Assembly (NCBI RefSeq): GCF_041679265.1 | Contig: NZ_JBGFSM010000003.1 | Span: 62,001-126,000 of the forward strand | Length of the DNA: 64,000 bases | Direction: 5' to 3' | From: Autumnicola sp041679265 | Lineage (GTDB): Bacteria; Bacteroidota; Bacteroidia; Flavobacteriales; Flavobacteriaceae | In this document: positions 18,760 through 27,540 of the stretch, piece by piece | Numbering within the stretch: the stretch's first letter is position 1 | How the letters are laid out: every line of letters begins with the position of its first letter | Program-made: the position numbers and the translations under genes | The notes under the pieces: generated by a model | Database searches by the model: none | What the model saw: the letters and a program-made list of their open reading frames with translations, nothing else | Told to the model about the DNA's origin: nothing

Positions 18760-18944
18760 GGTGTCAATAGACACCAAAATATAGCTAATCTTATGAAAAT
18801 CAAGGATTTTCATTTTTCTTAAAATCATAAGATTGGCTTTAATATCAATTCAAAGGTTACCTATTCGGTTACCTGATTTATTACCGGAATTTTCACTACA
18901 TTGGTAATTCAATAGACTTGACTTTCGCAGCGATTTGACTTTCG
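18760..18944. repeat. Nested repeats between tRNA-Pro and integrase (att-proximal)
   Basis: Four repeat sets are packed in 185 bases. GGTGTC/GACACC (18760-18765, 18770-18775) form a small hairpin. A 14-base inverted repeat (18783-18796 with 18825-18838, one mismatch) encloses GAAAATC/GATTTTC. GGTTACCT occurs twice 12 bases apart (18855, 18867). TTGACTTTCG occurs twice 17 bases apart (18918, 18935). Such arrays are typical of integrase/excisionase binding regions at the ends of tyrosine-recombinase elements; no crossover site was proven. Confidence 0.65.
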
Positions 18945-18979
18945 TAAACAAATCGATTATTCACTTAAAGCGAGAGTTT

Positions 18980-20233
18980 ATGCAGACTTCCAAGACTTTT
19001 ACCATTCATTTTTGGCTGAGTATGGCCAAAGCAAAAGATGATTTTGCACCTATTTATGCCCGTATCACGGTCGATGGAAAACGTGCCGAGATCAGTTTAA
19101 AACGATCCACATCGGTTACCTATTGGGATACCCGTTCCAAAAGGTCAACACTAAGGACTTCCGACGGCAAGGCACTCAATGTTTACCTTGACCAAGTGTA
19201 TTCCGATTTGTTGGCTTGTCACAAACAGCTTCTGGGCGAATCCAAATATGTTACCGCCCAGGCCATCAAGGCCCGGTATCTCGGAGAAGATGAACAGCAC
19301 AAAACGCTGCTTCAACTGGTTTCCTACCATAATAAGAATATGGTTTCGGTACTCAAGCCCGGCACCTTGAAAAATTACTTCACTACGGAACGCTATATCA
19401 AACGGTATTTGAAGCACAAACTAAAGACCAACGATGTTTTCCTTAAACAATTATCCTATAAATTCATCATTGACTTTGAACAGTTCCTTCGTAATGGAAA
19501 ATCCATAAACCGCTCCCAGCCCCTAAAGAACAATGGGGTTATGAAACATTTGGAACGCTTGAAAAAGATGATGAACCTTGCCCTTCGGTTGGAGTGGATC
19601 GAAAAAGACCCCTTTGTGAGGTTCTCGCTAAAGTTCACAAAACACCAGCGAGCATTTCTGTCCCAATCGGAACTTGAAGTTCTGGAATCCAGTCAGCTTT
19701 CAAAAGGGATGCACCAAAAAACAAGGGACGTTTTTGTTTTTGCCTGTTATACGGGTCTGTCCTATATCGACGTGAAGTTGCTTTGCGACGACCATATTGT
19801 ACGCGGCATCGATGGGGATTACTGGATATTCACAAAAAGGGAAAAGAACGATGAAGCGGTAAAAATACCGCTTTTGGATAAAGCCCTTGACATCCTGAAA
19901 AAGTATGACCAGGGAACTGAAAACAAAAGCGAAAAATTGCTGCCGGTATTTTCTAATCAAAAAATCAATAAATATTTGAAGGAAGTAGCTGCTATCCTAA
20001 AAATCAATAAGAAGCTTACGTTCCACGCGGCAAGGCACACGTTTGCTACTACGGTTACGCTTTCCAATGGCGTGCCCATTGAGACCGTTTCAAAATTACT
20101 CGGTCATACAAAGCTTTCCACAACGCAAATCTACGCCAGGGTCATCGAACAAAAAGTGTCATCTGATATGCGTTCGTTGCGTAGTAAATTAAACACCACG
20201 GACAAGGCCGAAACAAGGGTGCACTATCAATAA
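18980..20233 (+). CDS. int: CTnDOT-type tyrosine recombinase (ICE integrase)
   Basis: 417 residues from the ATG at 18980; an in-frame upstream codon at 18935 would add 15 residues overlapping the repeat array and is less likely. An N-terminal arm-DNA-binding domain (to ~95), a SAM-like core-binding domain (~105-215) and a catalytic domain (225-400) are visible. Catalytic residues seen are H349 and R352 (HAARH), H376 (LGHTKLSTT) and the nucleophile Y385. The first arginine of the catalytic set is replaced by serine (TGLSYID, S261), which is a known trait of IntDOT and relatives. It would integrate and excise the element at tRNA-Pro. Confidence 0.95.
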   Translation: MQTSKTFTIHFWLSMAKAKDDFAPIYARITVDGKRAEISLKRSTSVTYWDTRSKRSTLRTSDGKALNVYLDQVYSDLLACHKQLLGESKYVTAQAIKARYLGEDEQHKTLLQLVSYHNKNMVSVLKPGTLKNYFTTERYIKRYLKHKLKTNDVFLKQLSYKFIIDFEQFLRNGKSINRSQPLKNNGVMKHLERLKKMMNLALRLEWIEKDPFVRFSLKFTKHQRAFLSQSELEVLESSQLSKGMHQKTRDVFVFACYTGLSYIDVKLLCDDHIVRGIDGDYWIFTKREKNDEAVKIPLLDKALDILKKYDQGTENKSEKLLPVFSNQKINKYLKEVAAILKINKKLTFHAARHTFATTVTLSNGVPIETVSKLLGHTKLSTTQIYARVIEQKVSSDMRSLRSKLNTTDKAETRVHYQ

Positions 20234-20585
20234 TTTGATTTGGAAAACACCTTTTAGGTTCTAATCCAGTCGGCACTCTTTTTTTTTCGTCTAATAATCC
20301 CTTGCAGATTTAGGTTTTGTATTGAGCCATAAATTTCTGCGTTAAGTCATTTTTTGTTTCGGTCAGCTGAGGCAACCAAAACCAAACCGGGGGCAAATGT
20401 AGCCACCTTCCACCGCTTGGTCAAGGTCAAGCCCTTCGGGATGCCGAACATTTTTCTGCGAAAAATAACCGCTCATACCTTGCCCCTTCCTCCCTGTGGC
20501 TGTTAATGCCCTGTTTTGGTATTGCTCGTTGCCTTACAAGCTGCCAAAACGATTTAAAATAATGTTTAACTTAAAAATTTTAATT
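20234..20585. other. Spacer after the integrase gene
   Basis: 352 bases without a supported gene. It is rich in short C-rich stretches and could carry an untranslated leader for the gene at 20586. I see no convincing hairpin terminator after the integrase. Confidence 0.4.
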
Positions 20586-20993
20586 ATGGCAACAACAGTA
20601 AAACAAAACGGAACTGCAAAAAAGGAAAATGCATCCGTTAAAAAGGAAGTACAGAAAAAGCTGACCGATGAAGCCATTGGAAAAGCTGCTTCAACAGAAA
20701 AAGCGGTAGCATCGAAAAAAGCTACCATCAGTTTGGATGACCGGATCCAAAATTTTGAAAAACTGAGAGGATTGGCCACCCAACGGGAACGGTTGAACCA
20801 GACCTTGAGCGAGTTGACAAAGTTCAACTATAACCAAGGGGATTCAGCTTCATTTTACATCCGGGATTCCCACAATTTGGAATTTAAAACGACCAATACG
20901 AACCTTATCAAATTGGTTACAACTCACTTACAGTCCACTTTGGAGGAACGAAAATCCGAAATTGAGGAACAGATTGTAAAATTTGAACTCTAA
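20586..20993 (+). CDS. ICE-associated small protein, 135 aa
   Basis: I recognise this only as a protein type found near the integrase in flavobacterial ICEs; its function is unknown. The first ~50 residues are lysine/alanine-rich and probably disordered; the rest (LDDRIQNFEKLRGLATQRERL...EERKSEIEEQIVKFEL) is mostly helical with heptad-like spacing, suggesting a coiled coil broken by a short strand region (SASFYIRDS). ATG at 20586 after a long AT leader is chosen because an upstream in-frame part (from 20496) lacks coding character. A strong terminator follows. Confidence 0.7.
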   Translation: MATTVKQNGTAKKENASVKKEVQKKLTDEAIGKAASTEKAVASKKATISLDDRIQNFEKLRGLATQRERLNQTLSELTKFNYNQGDSASFYIRDSHNLEFKTTNTNLIKLVTTHLQSTLEERKSEIEEQIVKFEL

Positions 20994-21020
20994 GGTAACT
21001 TCAAATCCTTAAAACAGGAA

Positions 21021-21052
21021 GCCTACTCCCCAAGAGTAGGTTTTCTTTTTTC
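21021..21052 (+). terminator. Intrinsic terminator
   Basis: Stem CCTACTC (21022-21028) / GAGTAGG (21034-21040) with a 5-base loop, then a T-rich tail of 12 bases (TTTTCTTTTTTC). It ends the transcript of the 20586 gene. Confidence 0.85.
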
Positions 21053-21243
21053 CTTAAAAAGGGAGGTATAGTATTCAATCAATATATGCGCAAAGGTAAA
21101 CTCGTAAAATACTCCCATCAAAAGCTTACGGCATAAAGCCGCTCCCGCACTCGCTATTTATATTCCGTTTCCTTTTGAGCTGAGATTTTATCTTCCGTTT
21201 GGTTCTAGCTTAAATATTAATTGTTTAACTAAAATCAAATGTT

Positions 21244-22080
21244 ATGTATTTATCAAATTTACAGCAGGATGAAATCTTCGTTCCATCAGAAATGAAATCC
21301 TTGAAAAGCCTGACCCAGATGGAATCCCGAAGGGGACTTGAAAATGCCATAATTTCGAATGGCAAAATTGTCAACGTGGTATCGAACAGCTACGGCCACG
21401 TACCGAACGAACTTTTCTTCAAAAAGGCCGAAGAAATGTTGACCGATGCCAGACTGAATTATCAGAAGCGGACAATCAACAGGAATGATAGGTCTTTCAT
21501 TACCGACTTTATCATTGATGATAACAACCAATTTTCGGTAAAGAATGAAAAAGACCTGATACTGCCGATGCTGCGGTTTAAGAATTCCTATGATGGTAGC
21601 GAGAAAACTTCTGGACATTTTGGCTTTTATAGGGAAGTATGCTCCAATGGCCTACACGTTTCACAAGCGGAAATTGAGTTTTCCATCAAGCATAGTAAGA
21701 ACAATACCGACCTGATAATGCCAAGGTTGAACAATCTGTTCGATAAGTTCTTGGACAATGAATTTTACACCATTACCAAGAAGTTCGACAGAATGAGGGA
21801 ATTTGAAATCATCGACACCAAGGAATTTGTAAAAGAAATTCTGGAAAGCACGAAATTGTTCCGGTACGAATGTAGCGATAAGAACAATGATCCTTCAAAG
21901 AAATCCCGGGAAATACTTGAAATTCTGGATAACGAAGCGTTGTTACTTGATGAAAAACCTAATTTGTGGATAGGCTATAATGCTTTCAATCAAATGCTTC
22001 ACAATACATTGAAAAAAAGCTTTTCACAACAGGAACGCTTGGACAAAAAACTGTTCGATGTCGTTTATGAAATGGCTTAA
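21244..22080 (+). CDS. DUF932 domain protein
   Basis: 278 residues resembling the DUF932 family of plasmid- and ICE-borne proteins: early SYGHVPNELFFKKAEEML, a beta-rich middle with LPMLRFKNSYDGSEKTSGHFGFYR and REVCSNGLHVS. Its molecular role is not established; family members are regular residents of conjugative elements near anti-restriction and SSB genes. No membrane segment. ATG at 21244 with an AT-rich leader; it stands as a single gene before repeat copy A. Confidence 0.75.
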   Translation: MYLSNLQQDEIFVPSEMKSLKSLTQMESRRGLENAIISNGKIVNVVSNSYGHVPNELFFKKAEEMLTDARLNYQKRTINRNDRSFITDFIIDDNNQFSVKNEKDLILPMLRFKNSYDGSEKTSGHFGFYREVCSNGLHVSQAEIEFSIKHSKNNTDLIMPRLNNLFDKFLDNEFYTITKKFDRMREFEIIDTKEFVKEILESTKLFRYECSDKNNDPSKKSREILEILDNEALLLDEKPNLWIGYNAFNQMLHNTLKKSFSQQERLDKKLFDVVYEMA

Positions 22081-22163
22081 TGTCATAATAGGTTTATCCA
22101 GTACCTTAAACTGGATTTTTTTTATTCTGAGCAAAAGAATTTATTTGGAAAGTTAGCTTTGCA

Positions 22164-22357
22164 ATCCCACTCAGCCCATTCCCCTACATTCCGCAGAAAA
22201 AGCTCCATTCCGCGAAAAGCGCTTCATTTCAAAGGTCTTGGACACAACTCTAAAGCTTCCGATTTCCATTCCACTTGTCCGCCTATTCCCGAGAAAGGTC
22301 GGGAAGCGGCCAAACTCCATTCCCATCTACAGCTTTGAAGTCAAGTCCGCTTTAAAT
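22164..22357. repeat. Long direct repeat, copy A (left of defence cassette)
   Basis: 194 bases that match 26333-26525 base for base in most positions: both open with ATCCCACTCAGCCCATTCCC and end with GAAGTCAAGTCCGCTTTAAA. Inside, the word TCCATTCC recurs three times. No reading frame is conserved between the copies, so it is probably not coding. Confidence 0.85.
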
Positions 22358-22411
22358 ACCATTTCATACGATAATTTTAGTTGGTATTTAAAAAAACGAC
22401 AAAACCAACCA

Positions 22412-22487
22412 TTTCAAATATTTACCACTTTATCTGCATAGTGGCAATAATTAGTTTTCAAATATTTACCACTTTTTTGTATATTTG
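22412..22487 (+). promoter_or_regulatory. Promoter with 20-base direct repeat before the first AbiE-like module
   Basis: The 20-base word TTTCAAATATTTACCACTTT occurs at 22412-22431 and again at 22456-22475. The second copy runs straight into TATATTTG (22480-22487), a match to the -7 TAnnTTTG element, 22 bases before the start codon. A repressor bound to the repeats would cover the promoter, which fits autoregulation by the antitoxin. Confidence 0.65.
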
Positions 22488-22509
22488 GCAAAGTTTAGAT
22501 ACATAGGTT

Positions 22510-23277
22510 ATGCCAAAAGTTATAGAAAATAAGATTATAGAGGTATTTAAGGAGCGAAAATCCTTCGATAGGGACGAGCTATTTCACTTCTATTTGGAAT
22601 CTGAACCAGACTTGAAAGAAAGTACTTTTAGTTGGCGGATTTATGACCTTAAAAAAAAAGATATTATTAAAACTATTGGACGTGGATTATATGTAATATC
22701 CTACAAACCCAAGTATAAACCAGTACTATCTGATAGCGTATTTAAAATAGCTCGCAAAACAAATGAACGTTATGAGGATATTAAATATGCTGTATGGGAA
22801 ACCGAATGGCTAAACGAGTTTTCTCAGCACCAGACATCCAATGAAATGATTGTAGTCGAAGTAGAAAAGGAATTTGCCGATTCACTTTATTATTACCTCA
22901 ATGATACTATGCGAATGGATTTTTTTCTTAACCCCGATGAAAAGGAAATCCAGTTTTATATTTCTGAAAGTAACGTGCCAGTTGTCATCAAAAACCTCGT
23001 TACACGAGCCCCAATTATTAAATTTGAAAATAAAAAAGCAGTTGTGTCTATTGCAACACTTGAAAAAATAATGGTGGATCTGTTTGCAGATGAAGATTTG
23101 TTTCATTTTTATCAAGGTTCTGAAATGATAAACATTTATGAAAAGATAATAGACCGCTACAGTATTAATTTCACAAAACTGTTCAGCTATGCCAAACGGC
23201 GTAGGAAAGAACAGGAAATCAAACAATTTATAAGTAACCATATTCCAAATTTTCTAGAGGACATCCAATATGATTGA
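22510..23277 (+). CDS. AbiEi-like antitoxin/regulator (DUF6577-type)
   Basis: 255 residues. The N-terminal ~65 residues form a winged-helix-like region (STFSWRIYDLKKKDIIKTIGRGLYVI), the arrangement of AbiEi antitoxins, followed by a domain with YAVWETEWLNEFS that I associate with DUF6577. It overlaps the next gene by 8 bases, and that gene is a clear AbiEii nucleotidyltransferase, so the pair is a type IV-like toxin-antitoxin module. Known AbiEi proteins neutralise the toxin and repress their own operon; the direct repeats upstream support this. The exact DUF assignment is from memory. Confidence 0.75.
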   Translation: MPKVIENKIIEVFKERKSFDRDELFHFYLESEPDLKESTFSWRIYDLKKKDIIKTIGRGLYVISYKPKYKPVLSDSVFKIARKTNERYEDIKYAVWETEWLNEFSQHQTSNEMIVVEVEKEFADSLYYYLNDTMRMDFFLNPDEKEIQFYISESNVPVVIKNLVTRAPIIKFENKKAVVSIATLEKIMVDLFADEDLFHFYQGSEMINIYEKIIDRYSINFTKLFSYAKRRRKEQEIKQFISNHIPNFLEDIQYD

Positions 23278-24379
23278 TAATAAAAGTTTCACGAAAGAAT
23301 GGCTGGACAGCTTCCGTGCAAAAAAAGAACACAAGGCTATTAACGCAACTATTCTCGAAAAGATGGTGCACGCATTATTTTTATTGGAACATTTGAAGGA
23401 AGCTGGACTAGACTTTGTTTTTAAAGGGGGAACGTCGCTAGTACTATTGCTCAAAGAAGGAAATCGATTTTCAATCGATATCGATATAATTTCAAGTGTA
23501 ACCCGTGAACCTTTAGAAAAAATTCTTGATGCGGTAGTTTCCAATTCCCATTTCAAAAAACACGTATTGAATGAACGTCGAAGCTACAAGGAAGGTGTAC
23601 CCAAGGCACATTATACTTTTGAATTTAATTCGGTGTATAACCCGAACGTTCCAGGAACAATTCTGTTGGACATTCTTTTTGATAGTCCGCACTACCCTGA
23701 GCTAATCGAGTCTTCCATAAATACACCGTGGCTATCGTATGACGGAACTGCAACAACAATTACAACACCTTCTATAAATGCCATTTGTGGCGACAAGCTA
23801 ACTGCTTTTGCACCGGAAACCATCGGTATACCTTATTACAAAAAAGACCAGCTCTTTGCAATGGAAATTTGCAAGCAAATGTTCGATTTAGGAAAACTAT
23901 TTGAAAACATTACAGATATGGAAATGGTAAAGAAAAGTTTTTCGGCTTTTGCGAAAGCCGAATTATCCTATCGAAGTTTAGATAAAGATTTTAGCAGCAG
24001 GAAACTTACAGAAGCAGACGTACTTTGGGATTCCATAAACACTTGCACCATTATTGCTAGAAGGGAACGCAACCCAACTGCCGAATCAAAAAAGAAATTT
24101 ACAGATTTGAATTTGGGTATTCGCAGTTTTGGTGGTGCATTTTTAATGACCGGAAATTTCAGAATTGAAGATGCATTAGCAGCTTCGGCCAGAGTAGCTT
24201 ATTTGAATGCCATCCTTTTACAACCAGAAGTGTCTGAAATTGAATATTATGAGGGTCAAGATTTAAGCAAACTTACTATTGACAAAACAGATTGGGCATA
24301 CTTGAATAAATTGAAACGCCAACCAGATAAAAGCATTTTTTATTATTGGTGTAAGGCTGTGGAATTGTTACCAGTTTAA
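23270..24379 (+). CDS. AbiEii/AbiGii-type nucleotidyltransferase toxin
   Basis: 369 residues. The DNA polymerase-beta fold signature is complete: FKGGTSLVLL (GG at 53-54) followed by the metal-binding pair D70-I-D72 in SIDIDIIS, and the later segment ICGDKLTAFAP with the conserved lysine. AbiEii enzymes are GTP-binding nucleotidyltransferases; relatives add nucleotides to tRNA and stop growth during phage infection. The C-terminal ~130 residues are helical. Translationally coupled to the antitoxin gene (8-base overlap). The KAP-type ATPase gene follows in the same direction after 68 bases. Confidence 0.88.
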   Translation: MIDNKSFTKEWLDSFRAKKEHKAINATILEKMVHALFLLEHLKEAGLDFVFKGGTSLVLLLKEGNRFSIDIDIISSVTREPLEKILDAVVSNSHFKKHVLNERRSYKEGVPKAHYTFEFNSVYNPNVPGTILLDILFDSPHYPELIESSINTPWLSYDGTATTITTPSINAICGDKLTAFAPETIGIPYYKKDQLFAMEICKQMFDLGKLFENITDMEMVKKSFSAFAKAELSYRSLDKDFSSRKLTEADVLWDSINTCTIIARRERNPTAESKKKFTDLNLGIRSFGGAFLMTGNFRIEDALAASARVAYLNAILLQPEVSEIEYYEGQDLSKLTIDKTDWAYLNKLKRQPDKSIFYYWCKAVELLPV

Positions 24380-24447
24380 AAAAGAGGAGAATGCTTAAAA
24401 CCAAGAATAATTTGAGATCAGTATTAAACAGTTAAACACGCCACAAT

Positions 24448-26286
24448 ATGCAGACTGCACATATTGAAGAGATTTTTAAAGAATATTTAAAGAAAGAGGC
24501 AACACAATACGCTTTACTAATTAATGGTACTTGGGGAAGTGGCAAGACCTTTTTTTGGAAAAAAACGCTGCACGCAATAGTCAAAAAACAAGAGCTAAAG
24601 CCATTATATATTTCGTTGAATGGCTTGAAAACCGTAGAGCAGTTGCAACAGCAATTGATGATTAAATTAATTCCTTTTTTTGGAAAACCTGAAAATAAAG
24701 CTTTAAAAAATATAGCAAGACTAACTGGTAACATAGGAAATACCGTAATCAAGTTTTTCAAGGTTGATTTCAGTAATATTTTGAGTGGTGTTACTTTAGA
24801 TGGCTTAAAGTTTAATGATAAAGTTCTTTGTTTTGATGACCTTGAAAGATGCCAAATACCTATAAAAGAATTATTCGGCTTTATAAATGACTTCGTAGAG
24901 CACAAAAACTTGAAATGTTTAATCTTGGCTGATGCAATTAAAATTGATGACAATGCTCAGTATTTAAAGATTAAAGAAAAAGTTATAGGCAGAGAACTGA
25001 ATTATGAACCTGAACTGGAAAAAGTCCTTCCGACTCTCTATAAAACATATACTTCCGAAGATGCGTATTTTACATTTTTAAAGCAAAATAAAGACTATAT
25101 CTACGGGATATTTTATGAATACGAAGAATATAATTTGAGAATTATATCGTTCTTTTTAGAGAGTCTTTTTAAAATTCACAGAAGCCTGAAAGATGTAGCT
25201 ACGGAATTTCAAGAAGAGGTTATTCTGTTTACAGCTCTTATTTCAATTGAGTTCAAGAGAGGTCATTTAAAATCTGATGAGAGTAATGATTTTAATGGGC
25301 TGGAAAATACATCTTATTTTTGGTATCAAAATAGAGGTAAAAGTGTTCCAATGAATAGCTTCTTTCCAGAAGATAAAAAAGAACCAGAGATAGAGCCGAC
25401 CTATGCTGAAAAATTCTATTTGAGGTATGTGGAAAGTAGAATCAATGAGTTTCAATTTTACGGAAGCATTTATACTTATATCCTTTCAGGGTATCTTGAT
25501 GTTAAAAATTTAATAGATGAACTGGAAAAAAGAAAGCCCGAAGAACATCCCAAAGAGGTATTGGAATTTATGAGGCTCGTTACTTATAATTTTAGGTCTA
25601 TTGATGGAAATGAATTTGAAAAATTAGTGGCAAACGTATTACGGAATGCTGAAAATGGTCTTTATTCTATATATGATTATGATAGGCTCTCAAATTTTTA
25701 TCACTTTTTTTCACAGAATGGCTTAGTAGCAAAAACATCACAAGAAATCGACGATATACTTTTAAAAGGCTTGGATTTAGCTTCAAAGCGTAAGGAAATC
25801 AACGATAGGATTTTTGAAAATTTAGCGCATTTTGCTGTAAGCATACCTGAAATGCAACCAATACGGGACAAAATTATTGCTGTGCATAAAGTTATTAAAG
25901 AGGAATCCGAAGCTTCAGAAAGCAATATATTGATGGAATTACTCGAAAATGAAAATATTGAAGATTTAAACCAACTCTTTGAGTCAAAGAAATATTCTAA
26001 AGATTTTTTAAAGTATATAAATGGGGATCAACTTTTTATCGTTTTAAATTCTGTTAGTAATGACACTTTAGTACACTTTACTAAAGCAATGCAAGAACGC
26101 TATAAGAGTTCAAGTTTAAAACATATGTTTCCTGATGATTTTGACAGTTTGAATGATTTAAAGCTATCAATCAATAATTTAGTTCTTCACGACGAAAAAC
26201 TTGATAAATTGAGAATATTTAATTGGAAAGAATTATTAGAAATCCTTGATAGAACCTGTGAAATATTAACATCCGAAGCTGAATAG
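24448..26286 (+). CDS. KAP-family P-loop NTPase, candidate defence protein
   Basis: 612 residues. Walker A is GTWGSGKT (27-34) and Walker B is VLCFDDLERC (126-135), with the sensor-like strand CLILADAIKI after it; the DDLER motif and ADxxK pattern are KAP-type. No membrane helices interrupt the NTPase domain, unlike classical KAP proteins. The remaining ~400 residues are helical and unrecognised, perhaps a sensor or effector. KAP NTPases are known in several anti-phage contexts. Position directly after an AbiE pair and inside the direct repeats suggests it is part of the same cassette, though the 68-base gap leaves open an independent transcript. Confidence 0.8.
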   Translation: MQTAHIEEIFKEYLKKEATQYALLINGTWGSGKTFFWKKTLHAIVKKQELKPLYISLNGLKTVEQLQQQLMIKLIPFFGKPENKALKNIARLTGNIGNTVIKFFKVDFSNILSGVTLDGLKFNDKVLCFDDLERCQIPIKELFGFINDFVEHKNLKCLILADAIKIDDNAQYLKIKEKVIGRELNYEPELEKVLPTLYKTYTSEDAYFTFLKQNKDYIYGIFYEYEEYNLRIISFFLESLFKIHRSLKDVATEFQEEVILFTALISIEFKRGHLKSDESNDFNGLENTSYFWYQNRGKSVPMNSFFPEDKKEPEIEPTYAEKFYLRYVESRINEFQFYGSIYTYILSGYLDVKNLIDELEKRKPEEHPKEVLEFMRLVTYNFRSIDGNEFEKLVANVLRNAENGLYSIYDYDRLSNFYHFFSQNGLVAKTSQEIDDILLKGLDLASKRKEINDRIFENLAHFAVSIPEMQPIRDKIIAVHKVIKEESEASESNILMELLENENIEDLNQLFESKKYSKDFLKYINGDQLFIVLNSVSNDTLVHFTKAMQERYKSSSLKHMFPDDFDSLNDLKLSINNLVLHDEKLDKLRIFNWKELLEILDRTCEILTSEAE

Positions 26287-26332
26287 AATTTTATAATTCC
26301 ATCTTATTTAACAAGAGAATTGCATTTCCATT

Positions 26333-26525
26333 ATCCCACTCAGCCCATTCCCCTACATTCCGCGAAAAAGCTTCATTTCGGGAAAAGCGCTTCATTACAA
26401 AGGTCTTGGACACAACTCCAAAGCTTCCGATTCCCATTCCACTTGCCCGCCCATTCCCGAGAAAAATCAGGAAGCAGTCAAACTCCATTCCCGGCTATAG
26501 CTTTGAAGTCAAGTCCGCTTTAAAT
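26333..26525. repeat. Long direct repeat, copy B (right of defence cassette)
   Basis: 193 bases, near-identical to copy A with scattered substitutions and very few indels. It starts 46 bases after the KAP NTPase stop. Copies A and B are in the same orientation with starts 4169 bases apart, so recombination between them would remove the three cassette genes precisely. Confidence 0.85.
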
Positions 26526-26612
26526 CCTACTTCAAGAGGATTATCCTTTTCCATAACCCGGTCAGCACATTGCCGCTCCATTCCGCGTCCGCCTGCCGAA
26601 GGGGCAGGAATC

Positions 26613-26752
26613 GCTCCATTCCGGGCAAAGAGCTTTCCTACATAGGTCTTGAACACCATCCCCGATTGCTACTTTCCATTCCGTTTGCCCTTCCCGCGCT
26701 GCCGGGAAGCGCACTCCATTCCAATACGAAATCGTGAACGGAGTCCGCTTTT
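26613..26752. repeat. Diverged third repeat copy C
   Basis: Keeps the order of landmarks of copies A and B: GCTCCATTCCG, AGGTCTTG-ACAC, CCGAT, TTCCATTCCG, CGGGAAGCG, ACTCCATTCC, and AGTCCGCTTT at the end. Identity is clearly lower than between A and B. It lies 88 bases after copy B, in the same orientation. Confidence 0.7.
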
Positions 26753-26989
26753 CATCGGAATTCCATTTAATTATTTAGTCCCGCCTCCTATGTTTTTATA
26801 CTTCACAAAAGGCATTTAGACCTACTCCCGAGCCACCGCTGTCCCAATCGTTTTTTTGTAAGCAAAATACCAACATTTGGAAGTTAAACGGAGTGCATAA
26901 CCGGTCGTACCTCCCTTTTATAACTCCTTATTAATTCCAAATATTAGCAACTATATCAGCAACAAAAAAAGGTAACAGCGGACGGCTCT

Positions 26990-27115
26990 ATGGGAAGTAA
27001 ATCTAAACTGAATAGTATGAAATCTTACAAAAACATCAAAAAGGAAGCGGGACTAAAAAAACAAAAAAAGGAAAACGCTCTGGATATAATAAGTAAATCA
27101 CTTCAAAAAATATAA
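26990..27115 (+). CDS. Lysine-rich small ICE protein, 41 aa
   Basis: A short frame starting with ATG at 26990 encodes a very basic peptide (about a third lysine; KNIKKEAGLKKQKKENALDI). I do not recognise it. It lies between the repeats and ssb on the same strand, 57 bases before the ssb start, so may be its leader peptide or an unrelated small protein. The 237 bases before it hold no other gene. Confidence 0.4.
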   Translation: MGSKSKLNSMKSYKNIKKEAGLKKQKKENALDIISKSLQKI

Positions 27116-27172
27116 ACGCAAACTGTCTGAATGGTTCGGATAGTATTTTAATTAATTTTTAATTCTTTTATT

Positions 27173-27529
27173 ATGAGTACTTTAAAAAATCACGTACAGT
27201 TAATCGGAAATGTTGGCCAAGAGCCACAAATCACGAACCTTGAAAGCGGTAAAAAGGTAGCCCGTTTTTCACTCGCCACAAACGAGTATTACAAAGATGC
27301 CAAGGGCAAAAAAGTCCAAAGTACGGAATGGCACACGATTGTAGCCTGGGGCAAAACTGCCGAAATTATCGAAAAATATGCCGGAAAGGGCAAAGAAATC
27401 GGGGTAACGGGAAAACTGAAATCCCGAAGCTACGAGGACAAGGACGGTATAAAAAGATATGTTACCGAAGTGGAAGCGGGCGAAATCCTTTTGTTGGGAA
27501 CTAAAAACGGCAATAATTCAGCCGAGTAA
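27173..27529 (+). CDS. ssb: Single-stranded DNA-binding protein
   Basis: 118 residues forming one OB fold: LKNHVQLIGNVGQEPQIT, ARFSLATNEYYKDAKGKK, STEWHTIVAWGKTAEIIEKYAGKGKEIGVTGKL and the closing strand. It lacks the acidic C-terminal tip of housekeeping SSB that recruits repair proteins; ICE-encoded short SSBs are like this and are thought to coat the transferred strand. A clean terminator follows, so it is a separate transcript from the next gene. Confidence 0.93.
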   Translation: MSTLKNHVQLIGNVGQEPQITNLESGKKVARFSLATNEYYKDAKGKKVQSTEWHTIVAWGKTAEIIEKYAGKGKEIGVTGKLKSRSYEDKDGIKRYVTEVEAGEILLLGTKNGNNSAE

Positions 27530-27540
27530 TCTAAAATTAA

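Noticed and set aside
18934..18979. Longer integrase start at 18935
   Set aside because: It would place coding sequence over the direct repeat TTGACTTTCG and add residues not typical of the family; ATG 18980 gives the standard N-terminus.
22238..22441. A + strand frame covering repeat copy A
   Set aside because: The matching frame in copy B differs in sequence and length, with proline- and isoleucine-rich low-complexity content; the repeat is better read as non-coding.
26406..26645. A + strand frame covering repeat copy B
   Set aside because: Not conserved with copy A after the first third, no start context, and composition unlike the neighbouring genes.
22164..26752. CRISPR array
   Set aside because: The repeats are ~190 bases, only three, and enclose genes; nothing in the window has short regular repeats with unique spacers.
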